DNA from: Planctomycetota bacterium
GTDB lineage: Bacteria > Planctomycetota > GCA-002687715 > DRQF01
Length of the DNA: 11,692 nucleotides
Direction of reading: 5' to 3'
NCBI GenBank assembly: GCA_015485455.1
Contig: WFTN01000592.1
Span: 1-11,692, forward strand
Every line of letters starts with the position of its first letter. Position 1 is the first letter of the stretch. The position numbers were made by a program, and so were the translations under genes. The notes beneath the pieces are model-generated. The model had not been told where the DNA came from and did not search any database. It saw only the letters and a program-made list of their open reading frames with translations. Below are positions 1 through 7,263 of this stretch, piece after piece.

Positions 1-1667
1 CTCTAATCATGTCATTGACGCTGATGCCTGTCTTGTCCAGCTTCTTCCTGCCTCGTATCCCAAAAGATAAAGACAACTTCATCATTCGCTTTTCAAAAGC
101 CATTTATCGCCCATTGGTCCGTCAAGCAATGAAGATACGCTACCTGACGGTGGGGATTGCAATTGCACTCCTGGCATTCGGGATTTTCCTTGGTGCCAAC
201 ACGGGCTCTGAGTTTGTCCCACATCTTTCGGAGATGTCATTGGTTGCCAACACAGTTCGGCTCTCCGGTGTATCATTGGATGAATCTGTTCGTTATGGCG
301 GGCAGATGGAGAAAGTCCTACTCGAAGAGTTTCCAGACGAAGTACGAGATATTTGGTCGCGAACGGGAACCCCAGAAGTGGCAACTGATCCCATGGGATT
401 GCAGTTGACTGACGTCTTCATAACTTTAAGACCAAGAGAAAAATGGAAGCGTGCAACCACACAGGATGAGTTAACAACGCTCATGAGAGAAGAGTTGAGT
501 GATTTCCCTGGCACCAAAATTGTATTCACACAGCCAATCGAAATGCGCGTCAATGAGATGGTTGCCGGCATCCGTTCTGACCTGGGTATTAAGATTGTCG
601 GGGACGATTTGGACGTGCTCAAGGATAAGGCCAATGAAGTGGCTGCCATTCTTGAGGAAGTGGAGGGAAGTTCGGACGTTTATGTTGAACAGATTACTGG
701 TGAGCCCATCTTAGAGATCCTCATTGACCAAGACGCCATCGCCCGGTTCGGCATTCCAGCTCAGGAAGTACTCGAAGTGATTGAGGCCATCGGCGTCAAG
801 AAAGTCGGCGAAATTCGGGAAGGGCAACGTCGATTTGCTCTTGCCGTTCGCGTAGATGAGAGCTTCCGCGAAAATCCAACTGCCGTGAGAAACATCTTGG
901 TTCCGACGGCCAATGGCGGACGGATCCCTTTGGAAAGGCTTGCGAAGATCCGGCAGGTGGACGGTCCGTCTACGATCTCCCGCGAGTGGCAACGCCGCCG
1001 GATTATTGTTCAGTGCAATATCGAAGAAAGAGACATCGGCAGTTTCGTTGCTGAGGTCAAGGAACGAGTCGCTCAGAATCTTGAGCTACCGCCCGACTAT
1101 CACATCGAATATGGCGGTCAATTTGAACATTTGGAAAGTGCACAGGGCCGCCTCATGTTCGTCGTCCCCTTAGCATTGTTCTTAATTCTCTTCTTGCTGT
1201 ATATCAGCACGAATTCCATCCGAGATGCATTGATCATTTTTACCGGCGCTCCATTCGCCAGTTTGGGCGGTATCATTGCGCTTTGGACGCGTGATATGCC
1301 CTTCACGATATCTGCTGCGGTTGGTTTCGTTGCCGTCTCCGGGGTTGCCATGTTGAATGGCTTGGTAATGGTGTCCATGATTCATCAGCTACAAGGGCGA
1401 GGTGTCAAGCTTCGAGATGCTATTGAAGAATCGGCCTTGTCTAGACTTAGACCTGTCTTGATGACTGCGTTAGTGGCTGCTCTTGGTTTCGTGCCAATGG
1501 CGCTCAACACGGGGGTGGGAGCGGAGGTTCAGAGCCCCTTAGCCACAGTTGTCGTGGGCGGCGTGATCTCCGATAACATCCTCACCCTTCTTGTATTGCC
1601 GGCTCTCTACTTGATATTCGGGCCTAAGACAGCGGATCCGGCAGCAACAGTTGAAGTAACGCCTTGA
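1..1667 (+). CDS. Heavy-metal efflux RND transporter, CzcA/CusA family, C-terminal half (5' end outside window)
   Basis: This is the inner-membrane proton-driven pump subunit of a tripartite metal efflux system, normally about 1,030-1,050 residues and partnered with a periplasmic adaptor and an outer-membrane channel. The frame is open to the left edge, so the Met at base 9 is internal; roughly the last 552 residues are present. Counting from that Met, family landmarks are the end of a membrane helix with SLTLMPVL (2-9), a helix at about 45-63, GSEFVPHLSE (66-75), a periplasmic porter region with the QPIEMRVNEM stretch (175-184) and GDDLDVL (198-204), GGQFE (369-373), then five C-terminal helices from about 384 to 537 including GFVAVSGVAMLNG (439-451) and RLRPVLMTA (479-487). 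The segment after GSEF resembles CzcA more than CusA, as it lacks the Met found there in CusA. This suggests divalent cations, but that is an inference. Adaptor and outer-membrane genes, if linked, lie upstream. Confidence 0.95.
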   Translation, partial: LIMSLTLMPVLSSFFLPRIPKDKDNFIIRFSKAIYRPLVRQAMKIRYLTVGIAIALLAFGIFLGANTGSEFVPHLSEMSLVANTVRLSGVSLDESVRYGGQMEKVLLEEFPDEVRDIWSRTGTPEVATDPMGLQLTDVFITLRPREKWKRATTQDELTTLMREELSDFPGTKIVFTQPIEMRVNEMVAGIRSDLGIKIVGDDLDVLKDKANEVAAILEEVEGSSDVYVEQITGEPILEILIDQDAIARFGIPAQEVLEVIEAIGVKKVGEIREGQRRFALAVRVDESFRENPTAVRNILVPTANGGRIPLERLAKIRQVDGPSTISREWQRRRIIVQCNIEERDIGSFVAEVKERVAQNLELPPDYHIEYGGQFEHLESAQGRLMFVVPLALFLILFLLYISTNSIRDALIIFTGAPFASLGGIIALWTRDMPFTISAAVGFVAVSGVAMLNGLVMVSMIHQLQGRGVKLRDAIEESALSRLRPVLMTALVAALGFVPMALNTGVGAEVQSPLATVVVGGVISDNILTLLVLPALYLIFGPKTADPAATVEVTP

Positions 1668-1922
1668 TGTCAAGTTGGTGGTTGCCTTCCTCACAAGCCA
1701 AGTAGCCAGTGTACAATCTGCCGGGAATTTGAAGTTTTGCCACGCCTGATCGCTATCTCCCGGAATCGAGGTTTAAGGGGCGCTCGCGATCCCATGTCTC
1801 CATTGGCGCGAAAGGCGTCAAGACTGCAACTCAATCTCATTTATTCTGCGATAGATGAGAATCGCCAATTCCAGACTATCTGCATCGACGTTCACAAGAC
1901 AAAGCATAGAATGGAGGACTTC

Positions 1923-1961
1923 ATGGGCAAGCCCAAGAAAAGCAAATCTGACCGAGGATAG
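1923..1961 (+). CDS. Possible 12-residue Lys-rich micro-ORF (leader peptide or gene remnant)
   Basis: An ATG at 1923 is preceded at a 5-base distance by GGAGG (1913-1917), the strongest Shine-Dalgarno match in the window. It opens a 12-codon frame, MGKPKKSKSDRG, ending in TAG. The same frame extends upstream to 1737, but no ribosome binding site supports that longer start and the composition upstream is not protein-like. The peptide is very basic. It could be a leader peptide for the operon at 2031, a true tiny protein, or the surviving start of a lost gene. The 15 bases around the start closely resemble those at the start of the lipoprotein gene. No family was recognised. Confidence 0.3.
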   Translation: MGKPKKSKSDRG

Positions 1962-1971
1962 ATCCAGACAA

Positions 1972-2004
1972 AAATTCCCACTTGGGACTTTCGTTTCTTT
2001 TGTT
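1972..2004 (+). terminator. Weak terminator-like hairpin plus T-rich tract
   Basis: AAATTCCC (1972-1979) pairs with GGGACTTT (1984-1991) with one mismatch around a 4-base ACTT loop. It is followed by a T-rich run to about 2004. The stem has only three G-C pairs, so its strength is doubtful. Its place after the micro-ORF and just before the operon fits either termination of upstream transcription or attenuation. Confidence 0.3.
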
Positions 2005-2020
2005 CCAATAATGGATACAT

Positions 2021-2024
2021 GGAG
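2021..2024 (+). promoter_or_regulatory. Ribosome binding site setting the lipoprotein start at 2031
   Basis: GGAG lies 6 bases before the ATG at 2031, whereas the upstream in-frame ATG at 2019 has no such site and overlaps the GGAG itself. Starting at 2031 also gives a conventional signal peptide beginning MKRHFF. Confidence 0.6.
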
Positions 2025-2030
2025 AACATC

Positions 2031-3593
2031 ATGAAGCGACACTTCTTCAATCAAGTTCGAAATAGTCTGAAGCCAACCTCGTTCGGATTATTCTTCGCCT
2101 TGCTCCTTGGCTCTTGCGCAGCACCAGAAAACTTTGATGACGCAGTCCCATGGTATGTCGCCAGCGAAGGTGTTCATGATGCAGCAAGCCGGTTGGTGGA
2201 CGAGACGCCTTTTCTTCGTTTCAATGATTACGACCTCTATCGTTTCGAAAGACTCCTCGAACGCGAAAACGTTGACGCGAATTGGCGCGAAGCATTCGCT
2301 GACATCTTGGTGTCAGCAAATGCCATTGGCAATCACTTAGCCGCCTTCGAAATCGACCGTCTTCCTGATCCAATCGTCAACAAGTTGGCTAAGCACGGCC
2401 CAAGTACACAGGGCGACAATGCCCGCAAGTCGATTCGTAAACAGTGGTTGTCAAGATCATCAGACTGGCTCAAGAAATGCCAAGAAGAAAACGAAAAGAA
2501 GGATGACACAACCCTGTGGGAATATGCCGACAACCTTCATTCCAAGATTCAAGACTCCATCAAGGAAGAATCCAGCTTTCTTCGCGTCTTGACTCACCTG
2601 CCCTTAGTTCCTGTTTCACTCATCGCCGTTAGTAGCATCGAGAATGGTGAGTACTGGGGCCCGGCACCAGTTCGAGAGGATTTCAAGGAAGTGGCCGTGC
2701 TAACCCCGAGCCCCATCTCATCCGATCCTTCCGCTGATTGGCAACGTCTGCTCAAGCACGCCCCCGTTATCGTGCAACAGATTGCGCCAGATGCGACGTA
2801 TGACAAATCCATTGATCGCGTCGGCCATGTGATTCTTGAGCGAAACAAAAGCGGTGAGGTCATTGCAACAGTGGACACTTCAGAGCCCGCCGTTTACGCT
2901 CACACTGAATGGGCCGTTATTCAGGGCGAAACATTGCCCCAATTGGTTTACACCCTCATTTACCCAGAACACCCAGCCCTCAAGTCTCCTGATTTTGAAG
3001 CTGGCAAGATCGAGGTCATCATTCTAAGGATGACTTTGGACAAGTCAGGGCGACCAGCCATCTTCGAATCAGTCTATGCCTGTGGTTGCCACCACCGTAT
3101 TCGTGTCGCCCAGCATGTCGCACAGTGGGCCGGTCCTAACAAGCAAGAGCATCATCCGATGGAAGTGTGGCGAGACGGCGAACTCAAAGGAGCTCATGTA
3201 GTCGAAGACATTCCGGACAGTGACCCCAACGCTCCTGTTTGCCTCTACCAGTATGCCGGGTATCACATGAGTGGCTTGATTCAGATGACTAAGTCGCCGG
3301 TTGCGGACTACGTCAAAGTGAATTCCAGAAACCAGTATCGCCTCATTCCTTACGAAGAGTTGGAACACCAGAAATCCGGCAACGCCTATCTTAGCCTCTT
3401 CGACGATGATGGGCTCATCGTCGGCGCCGAACGAGCTGAGAGTTTTTGGCTAGCCGGTGCTGGTTTCTTTGCTGCCGGTCATCCCCGTGAACGAGGTACG
3501 CAAAGGATTCTCTTGGACAGCGAAGACTTCGGAGATCCAACCTTGTTGGATCATCTTCTGCACATCCCACATAAAATGGTGGCCGAGAAGTGA
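2031..3593 (+). CDS. Lipoprotein of unknown function with a CGCHH motif, 520 residues
   Basis: Not recognised as a characterised family. The start at 2031 is chosen over an in-frame ATG at 2019 because of the well-spaced GGAG. The N-terminus has a basic stretch, a hydrophobic core (about 18-26) and a lipobox LGSC with the lipidated Cys at residue 29, so the mature protein should be membrane-anchored in the periplasm. Residues 36-180 are charged and probably helical; about 290-350 look beta-rich, including a YTLIYPEHP stretch. A striking ACGCHHR at 350-356 is followed by more His and Cys (H362, H374, H375, H389, C404), suggesting a metal or haem site; that is inference. The last four bases overlap the GTG of the MMPL exporter gene, so the two are almost certainly co-translated. 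A role as a periplasmic partner of that exporter is plausible but unproven. Confidence 0.85.
   Translation: MKRHFFNQVRNSLKPTSFGLFFALLLGSCAAPENFDDAVPWYVASEGVHDAASRLVDETPFLRFNDYDLYRFERLLERENVDANWREAFADILVSANAIGNHLAAFEIDRLPDPIVNKLAKHGPSTQGDNARKSIRKQWLSRSSDWLKKCQEENEKKDDTTLWEYADNLHSKIQDSIKEESSFLRVLTHLPLVPVSLIAVSSIENGEYWGPAPVREDFKEVAVLTPSPISSDPSADWQRLLKHAPVIVQQIAPDATYDKSIDRVGHVILERNKSGEVIATVDTSEPAVYAHTEWAVIQGETLPQLVYTLIYPEHPALKSPDFEAGKIEVIILRMTLDKSGRPAIFESVYACGCHHRIRVAQHVAQWAGPNKQEHHPMEVWRDGELKGAHVVEDIPDSDPNAPVCLYQYAGYHMSGLIQMTKSPVADYVKVNSRNQYRLIPYEELEHQKSGNAYLSLFDDDGLIVGAERAESFWLAGAGFFAAGHPRERGTQRILLDSEDFGDPTLLDHLLHIPHKMVAEK
3534..3552 (+). repeat. Perfect 8-bp inverted repeat with 3-base loop near the end of the lipoprotein gene
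   Basis: GATCCAAC (3534-3541) and GTTGGATC (3545-3552) are perfect complements around CTT. The hairpin ends 37 bases before the start of the MMPL gene. It lacks a T tract, so it is not a terminator. It could tune coupling or mRNA stability, or be chance within coding sequence. Confidence 0.5.
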
Positions 3594-5782
3594 CGGGCCG
3601 TCAATCTCATGGCGCCCCTAAAGTTAGATACAATCTTCGACGACATGTTATTGCCGTTGCAATTCTTTCACTTCTACTCATAGCCCTCGCACACCCGTGG
3701 CAACTCAAGTTAGATAATTCCCTAGACATTTGGATTCAAGGCGCGCCCGGAGAGGCGCAATACCAAGAGTTCAAGAAGCGCTTCGGCTCTGATCGTTTCT
3801 TGTTGGCAAGTTGGTACGGGGACGACCTGTTCTCCAGGAACCACCTTGACGCAGCCGTAGATTTCTATGCCACATGCAAGACCTTTCCTCACGTCGAGCC
3901 CGCGAGTGTCTTTGGCGTCCCAACTCTTTGGAAGGAAATCAGAAACCACATCACCCCCCCTGAGTTTGCAGAACTGACAAAGCAAGACCCAGTCCTCCAA
4001 GGTTTGTATTGCGCGGAGGACGGTCAAGCTCTCGGATTGATGATACCAATGGTGCCAAACTTAGACCCCATCGAAGGGGCTGCATTGTGTCAAGAGGTTA
4101 GGAAAGCCTTGGCCGACTTTGGCTCGCAAATTGATTGCGAGACAGCACTCGTTGGCCCGAACGTCCTCAATGCCGCGCTGGATCATGGCAGCGCCCGGGA
4201 TGGCCAGATTCTATTCCCACTCCTCTTCGCCCTCAGCTCTCTATCGCTATTGGTCTACTTCCGAAAGCAGCTTGGTAGCGCCATCATGATTCTTGTCTGT
4301 AGTGGCCTGACGGTTGGTTTATCCCTGTCCGCTTACGCCTTCTTCCATCCGTCCCTTGACATGATCACCGTGACGATTCCAACCTTAGCTTGGATCCTGG
4401 CCCTGTCTCTCAATATTCACAGTCTCCACCGCCTCCAGACTCAAGACCAGACCAAGTCTATCTTAAAGGTCCTCAAGCCCAGCCTTTTGGCCGCATCCAC
4501 TACAGCCATCGGGTTTGCCGCCATCGGCGCCACGAGTGTCGGACCAGTCAGTTCCTTTGGGACGTTTGTTGGCGTTGGTGTCGTCATTTCTCTACTTCTG
4601 ACCATCACGATTCTGGCACCTTTAGCGCGCCCATCAACAAAAAACAAGAAAAGCCTCCCAAACTTGCCTGTTGTTGAGTCTTCAGTTGGACATGGCCACA
4701 AGAAAGCCATAATTGCCTTGGGAGGGTTTTTGGCAGTCTTGGCCTTTCTTCCGGCGCGTTCCATAAAAGCCGAATCACGGGTCCTGGAATTTCTACCGGA
4801 GTCTCATGCCATTCGCAGGGACTACGACCTCACCCGAACCCGGCTCGGAGGCGTTTCACCTATTGAATTGGACCTCGAGTTGCATCCCGGCGTAGAGGCA
4901 AGTCCTGCGATAAAAGAGATTGGGAGGCGCGCAAGACTGTTGGAAGCTATGCCTCACATAGCCAAAGTTTTCGGCATCGACCAGATAAGGCAACTGGTGG
5001 CCCGCTGGAGCATCATTTTCAAGTCACATCAAGTTCCTTTGTCACCTGATTTCCTGATTGCCGTCTCCAGAATGAAAGACCATTTCTCTCACAACGAAGG
5101 TCGCCACCAACGTGTCACCATACTTGTCGACGATGTATCCAGCCAAGTGACAAAGGATGTCTTGGGGCAAGTGCAAAAGTTATTCCCACCCAATGGTAGT
5201 CAAGGGGGTTTCAACACAGAGATTACGGGGACGATTCCACTGTTGAATGCAAGCCACGAAGAAATCTTGGCCGACGCGATTGAGAGCCTCATCATTGCAC
5301 TCATAGCGGCCATCGCAGCTGTACTCCTACTGACTCGGCAATTGGGAAGAGTCTCAGCGGTCATGCTCCCCATCTTGGCTCCGCCTCTTTCGGTGATGGC
5401 CTTTATGGGAATATTTGGCATCCCTCTCGACTTGGGGACAATGATGGTTGCTTCTGTCTCTGCAGGAATCGGCATTGACGACACTCTCCACATGCTAGCG
5501 GCCTACGGTGATGCGCGCAAAAGTCTGCCAGCTCTCGATGCACTGGCCTTAGCTCAACAAACTTGTGGCCAGGCCCTAATTGTGACCACCGCGGTGAACG
5601 TTACTGGGTTTGCTGTCCTGTGCTTGGCGAGCTTTCGGCCCATCCGGTGGTTCGGGGGGTTGACTGCTTTGGCACTGCTGACAGCATTGCTTGCGGACCT
5701 ACTTCTCTTGCCGGCGGCGCTTTATCTTTGGGACAAAAAGAGCAACACGCCTCCCCACCCATTGAATTCAGGAGCAGTTTAA
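3590..5782 (+). CDS. MMPL/COG1033 RND-superfamily exporter, 730 residues
   Basis: An integral membrane exporter of the RND superfamily, of the kind that moves lipids or other hydrophobic molecules with proton energy. The GTG start overlaps the previous stop as GTGA; no early in-frame ATG exists. Two homologous halves are visible. TM1 lies at about 19-34, then a periplasmic loop, then five helices at roughly 206-346. A second half begins with a helix at 372-390, then a loop, then five helices at 564-712. The second half carries GIGIDDTLH (626-634), the acidic-pair motif of proton relays in this family. The matching place in the first half reads LSLNIHSLH (272-280), with Asn instead of acidic residues. 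Length fits the family. It has no adaptor of the AcrA type nearby; its neighbours are a lipoprotein and acyl-type enzymes, which points to lipid export, though the substrate is unknown. Confidence 0.9.
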   Translation: MTGRQSHGAPKVRYNLRRHVIAVAILSLLLIALAHPWQLKLDNSLDIWIQGAPGEAQYQEFKKRFGSDRFLLASWYGDDLFSRNHLDAAVDFYATCKTFPHVEPASVFGVPTLWKEIRNHITPPEFAELTKQDPVLQGLYCAEDGQALGLMIPMVPNLDPIEGAALCQEVRKALADFGSQIDCETALVGPNVLNAALDHGSARDGQILFPLLFALSSLSLLVYFRKQLGSAIMILVCSGLTVGLSLSAYAFFHPSLDMITVTIPTLAWILALSLNIHSLHRLQTQDQTKSILKVLKPSLLAASTTAIGFAAIGATSVGPVSSFGTFVGVGVVISLLLTITILAPLARPSTKNKKSLPNLPVVESSVGHGHKKAIIALGGFLAVLAFLPARSIKAESRVLEFLPESHAIRRDYDLTRTRLGGVSPIELDLELHPGVEASPAIKEIGRRARLLEAMPHIAKVFGIDQIRQLVARWSIIFKSHQVPLSPDFLIAVSRMKDHFSHNEGRHQRVTILVDDVSSQVTKDVLGQVQKLFPPNGSQGGFNTEITGTIPLLNASHEEILADAIESLIIALIAAIAAVLLLTRQLGRVSAVMLPILAPPLSVMAFMGIFGIPLDLGTMMVASVSAGIGIDDTLHMLAAYGDARKSLPALDALALAQQTCGQALIVTTAVNVTGFAVLCLASFRPIRWFGGLTALALLTALLADLLLLPAALYLWDKKSNTPPHPLNSGAV
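5771..5774 (+). promoter_or_regulatory. Ribosome binding site setting the reductase start at 5782
   Basis: GGAG sits 7 bases before the ATG at 5782. That ATG shares its A with the exporter's stop codon (TAATG). The frame is open further upstream to 5563, but the site and the immediate GGTGFIG motif favour this start. Confidence 0.7.
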
Positions 5783-7263
5783 TGCCAGCGACAAACAAAG
5801 CCACGATTCTTCTCACCGGGGGCACTGGGTTTATTGGTGGCGAAGTTCTGCATCAACTCCAGAAAAACAACAACCAAGTACTCGCCATTGTGAGGGGAGA
5901 ACATCCGAAAGAGAGATTGGCGAGGCGGGGAGCCCTTCAAGGGTACGACTTCCCAGGTGCCAAGACGACTATTGTTTCCGGAGATGTTGGATTAGCTCAT
6001 TTCGGGAATCGTTCGAACATCTTGCTTCCTTGGCGAGGACGAATAAGCGCCCTTGTTCATGGGGCGGGATTGACATCTTTTGATTCAACTAGACGACGAG
6101 AATTGTTGCGCGTCAACTACGAAGGCGCCAAGAATGCTGCGCGCTTGGCAAGAGACTTGGGCTGCGACCGATTCATCTTAGTTAGCACTGCATTCTTGGG
6201 GGGCAAAGAAGGCCGTTTCATTCCAGAAACTCCGGTCGAACACCCGGGAGACTGGCTGTCCATCTACGAAGAATCGAAATATCGCGCAGAGATAGCTGTG
6301 GCCGCTATCCTGGCAAAAACTCAAACTCAGCTCGTGGTTCTGCGACCTGCCATCGTGGTGAATCATCAAGCATCGGGCTTCGCACTCAACAAAGAACATT
6401 TGCACAATTTGTGGCGCCCTCTCCACCGGCTTTCACGAGCCGGCCAGACTGTGCATGTGGACGCCCGCATTCGCGCCAATCCAAAGGGGCTCAAGAACAT
6501 GATCCCAGTGGACGCTGTTGGTCGCGCTTGTTTGGCTGTGATCAACAATCCCGATGCCACAGGATATTTCCATGCAGTAGCGCAACAACCGATAGCCCAC
6601 AGCAAGCTCATGGAGTTAACTCAACAAGTACTTGGACTCTCAGGTTTTCGTTTGACTGAAAAATGGCAAAACCCGAATCGTTTGGAACGCCTCATTGACG
6701 AGTCATTAGCTTCTTATCGCCATTACTTGAGCGTATCTGATCCAACCTTCGCTTGCAAACGCCTCAACAAAATCGTGCCCAACTGGAACGATCCTGTTGA
6801 TCTGAATTGGGATTTCATGAAAAGGGCCTTCGCCGCGTTTGCCAGGATGCCTTCAAGCGAAGAGCCTGGCCAACAAGACAGTGATGGTCTGGTTTCGAAC
6901 TACCACAAGAATCACTTAAGTCCGAAACTTGGTCAACAGCTCCTTCAAGGGAGGGAAGATGTGAACGCCCATTTCAATTTGGAAGTATTCGGCGGAAACA
7001 CGGGCAGGATTTCTGTGACTATCAAAGATGGTGCCATCTCGTCCGTTCAGAAAACCCACGACTCACGGGCTTCCGTTCTCTTTTGCATCGACCATTATTC
7101 TTTCGCCAAGATCATTGCCGGGCATCTATCACCAGTCCCTGCCTTTCTGGACGGGAGGGTGGACATCGAAGGCAACGTCGAAGAAGGACTCCGACTCGCC
7201 AGCATCCTCACTGATTTCTTTTCCTTACATCCCTACGTTCAATCTGGAGCCAAACATGCCTGA
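5782..7263 (+). CDS. NAD(P)-dependent thioester-reductase-like SDR fused to a C-terminal SCP2 lipid-carrier domain, 493 residues
   Basis: The N-terminal 350 residues are an extended short-chain dehydrogenase of the fatty acyl-CoA reductase/thioester reductase type. They show GGTGFIG (13-19) for nucleotide binding, HGAG (93-96), ILVSTAF (132-138) and the catalytic pair Y162/K166 in YEESK. Such enzymes reduce acyl thioesters to aldehydes or alcohols with NAD(P)H. Residues about 385-482 look like an SCP2 sterol-carrier fold, with HYSFAKIIAGHLSP (438-451), AFLDGRV (454-460) and IEG (462-464), which would bind a hydrophobic ligand. No transmembrane helix or signal peptide is seen, so it should act in the cytoplasm. 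The start follows a TAATG overlap with the exporter gene and a good GGAG. Fusion of reductase and lipid carrier suggests a bulky lipid-like substrate. The true substrate and whether the SDR is a reductase, epimerase or dehydrogenase are not shown by the sequence. Confidence 0.85.
   Translation: MPATNKATILLTGGTGFIGGEVLHQLQKNNNQVLAIVRGEHPKERLARRGALQGYDFPGAKTTIVSGDVGLAHFGNRSNILLPWRGRISALVHGAGLTSFDSTRRRELLRVNYEGAKNAARLARDLGCDRFILVSTAFLGGKEGRFIPETPVEHPGDWLSIYEESKYRAEIAVAAILAKTQTQLVVLRPAIVVNHQASGFALNKEHLHNLWRPLHRLSRAGQTVHVDARIRANPKGLKNMIPVDAVGRACLAVINNPDATGYFHAVAQQPIAHSKLMELTQQVLGLSGFRLTEKWQNPNRLERLIDESLASYRHYLSVSDPTFACKRLNKIVPNWNDPVDLNWDFMKRAFAAFARMPSSEEPGQQDSDGLVSNYHKNHLSPKLGQQLLQGREDVNAHFNLEVFGGNTGRISVTIKDGAISSVQKTHDSRASVLFCIDHYSFAKIIAGHLSPVPAFLDGRVDIEGNVEEGLRLASILTDFFSLHPYVQSGAKHA
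7246..7249 (+). promoter_or_regulatory. Ribosome binding site setting the ANL gene start at 7256
   Basis: GGAG lies 6 bases before the ATG at 7256. The frame is open upstream to 7028, but that part only overlaps the SCP2 domain of the previous gene out of frame and is not protein-like. Confidence 0.65.

Larger units (their letters stand above)
1668..2030. other. Intergenic region between the RND pump and the lipoprotein operon
   Basis: This gap of 363 bases separates the metal pump from the next operon. It carries no long convincing gene. It contains a 12-codon micro-ORF with a strong ribosome binding site at 1923-1961, a weak hairpin followed by a T-rich tract at 1972-2004, and the ribosome binding site of the downstream lipoprotein gene. 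I could not place a convincing sigma-70 promoter, although transcription of the long operon beginning at 2031 most likely starts in here. Confidence 0.6.

Noticed and set aside
1737..1922. Upstream extension of the 12-codon ORF to a 74-residue frame
   Set aside because: No ribosome binding site at 1737, the residues look like random translation, and the strong GGAGG points to the start at 1923.
1983..2012. TTGGGA and AATAAT as a sigma-70 promoter for the operon
   Set aside because: The implied transcription start would fall at or inside the ribosome binding site of the lipoprotein gene, leaving no usable leader.
5563..5781. Longer N-terminus for the reductase overlapping the exporter gene
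   Set aside because: The added residues lack family similarity and lie out of frame within conserved exporter coding sequence; the ATG at 5782 has a good GGAG.
7028..7255. Longer N-terminus for the ANL protein overlapping the SCP2 domain
   Set aside because: The overlap reads as a frame shadow of the SCP2 domain, and the ATG at 7256 has a well-spaced GGAG.
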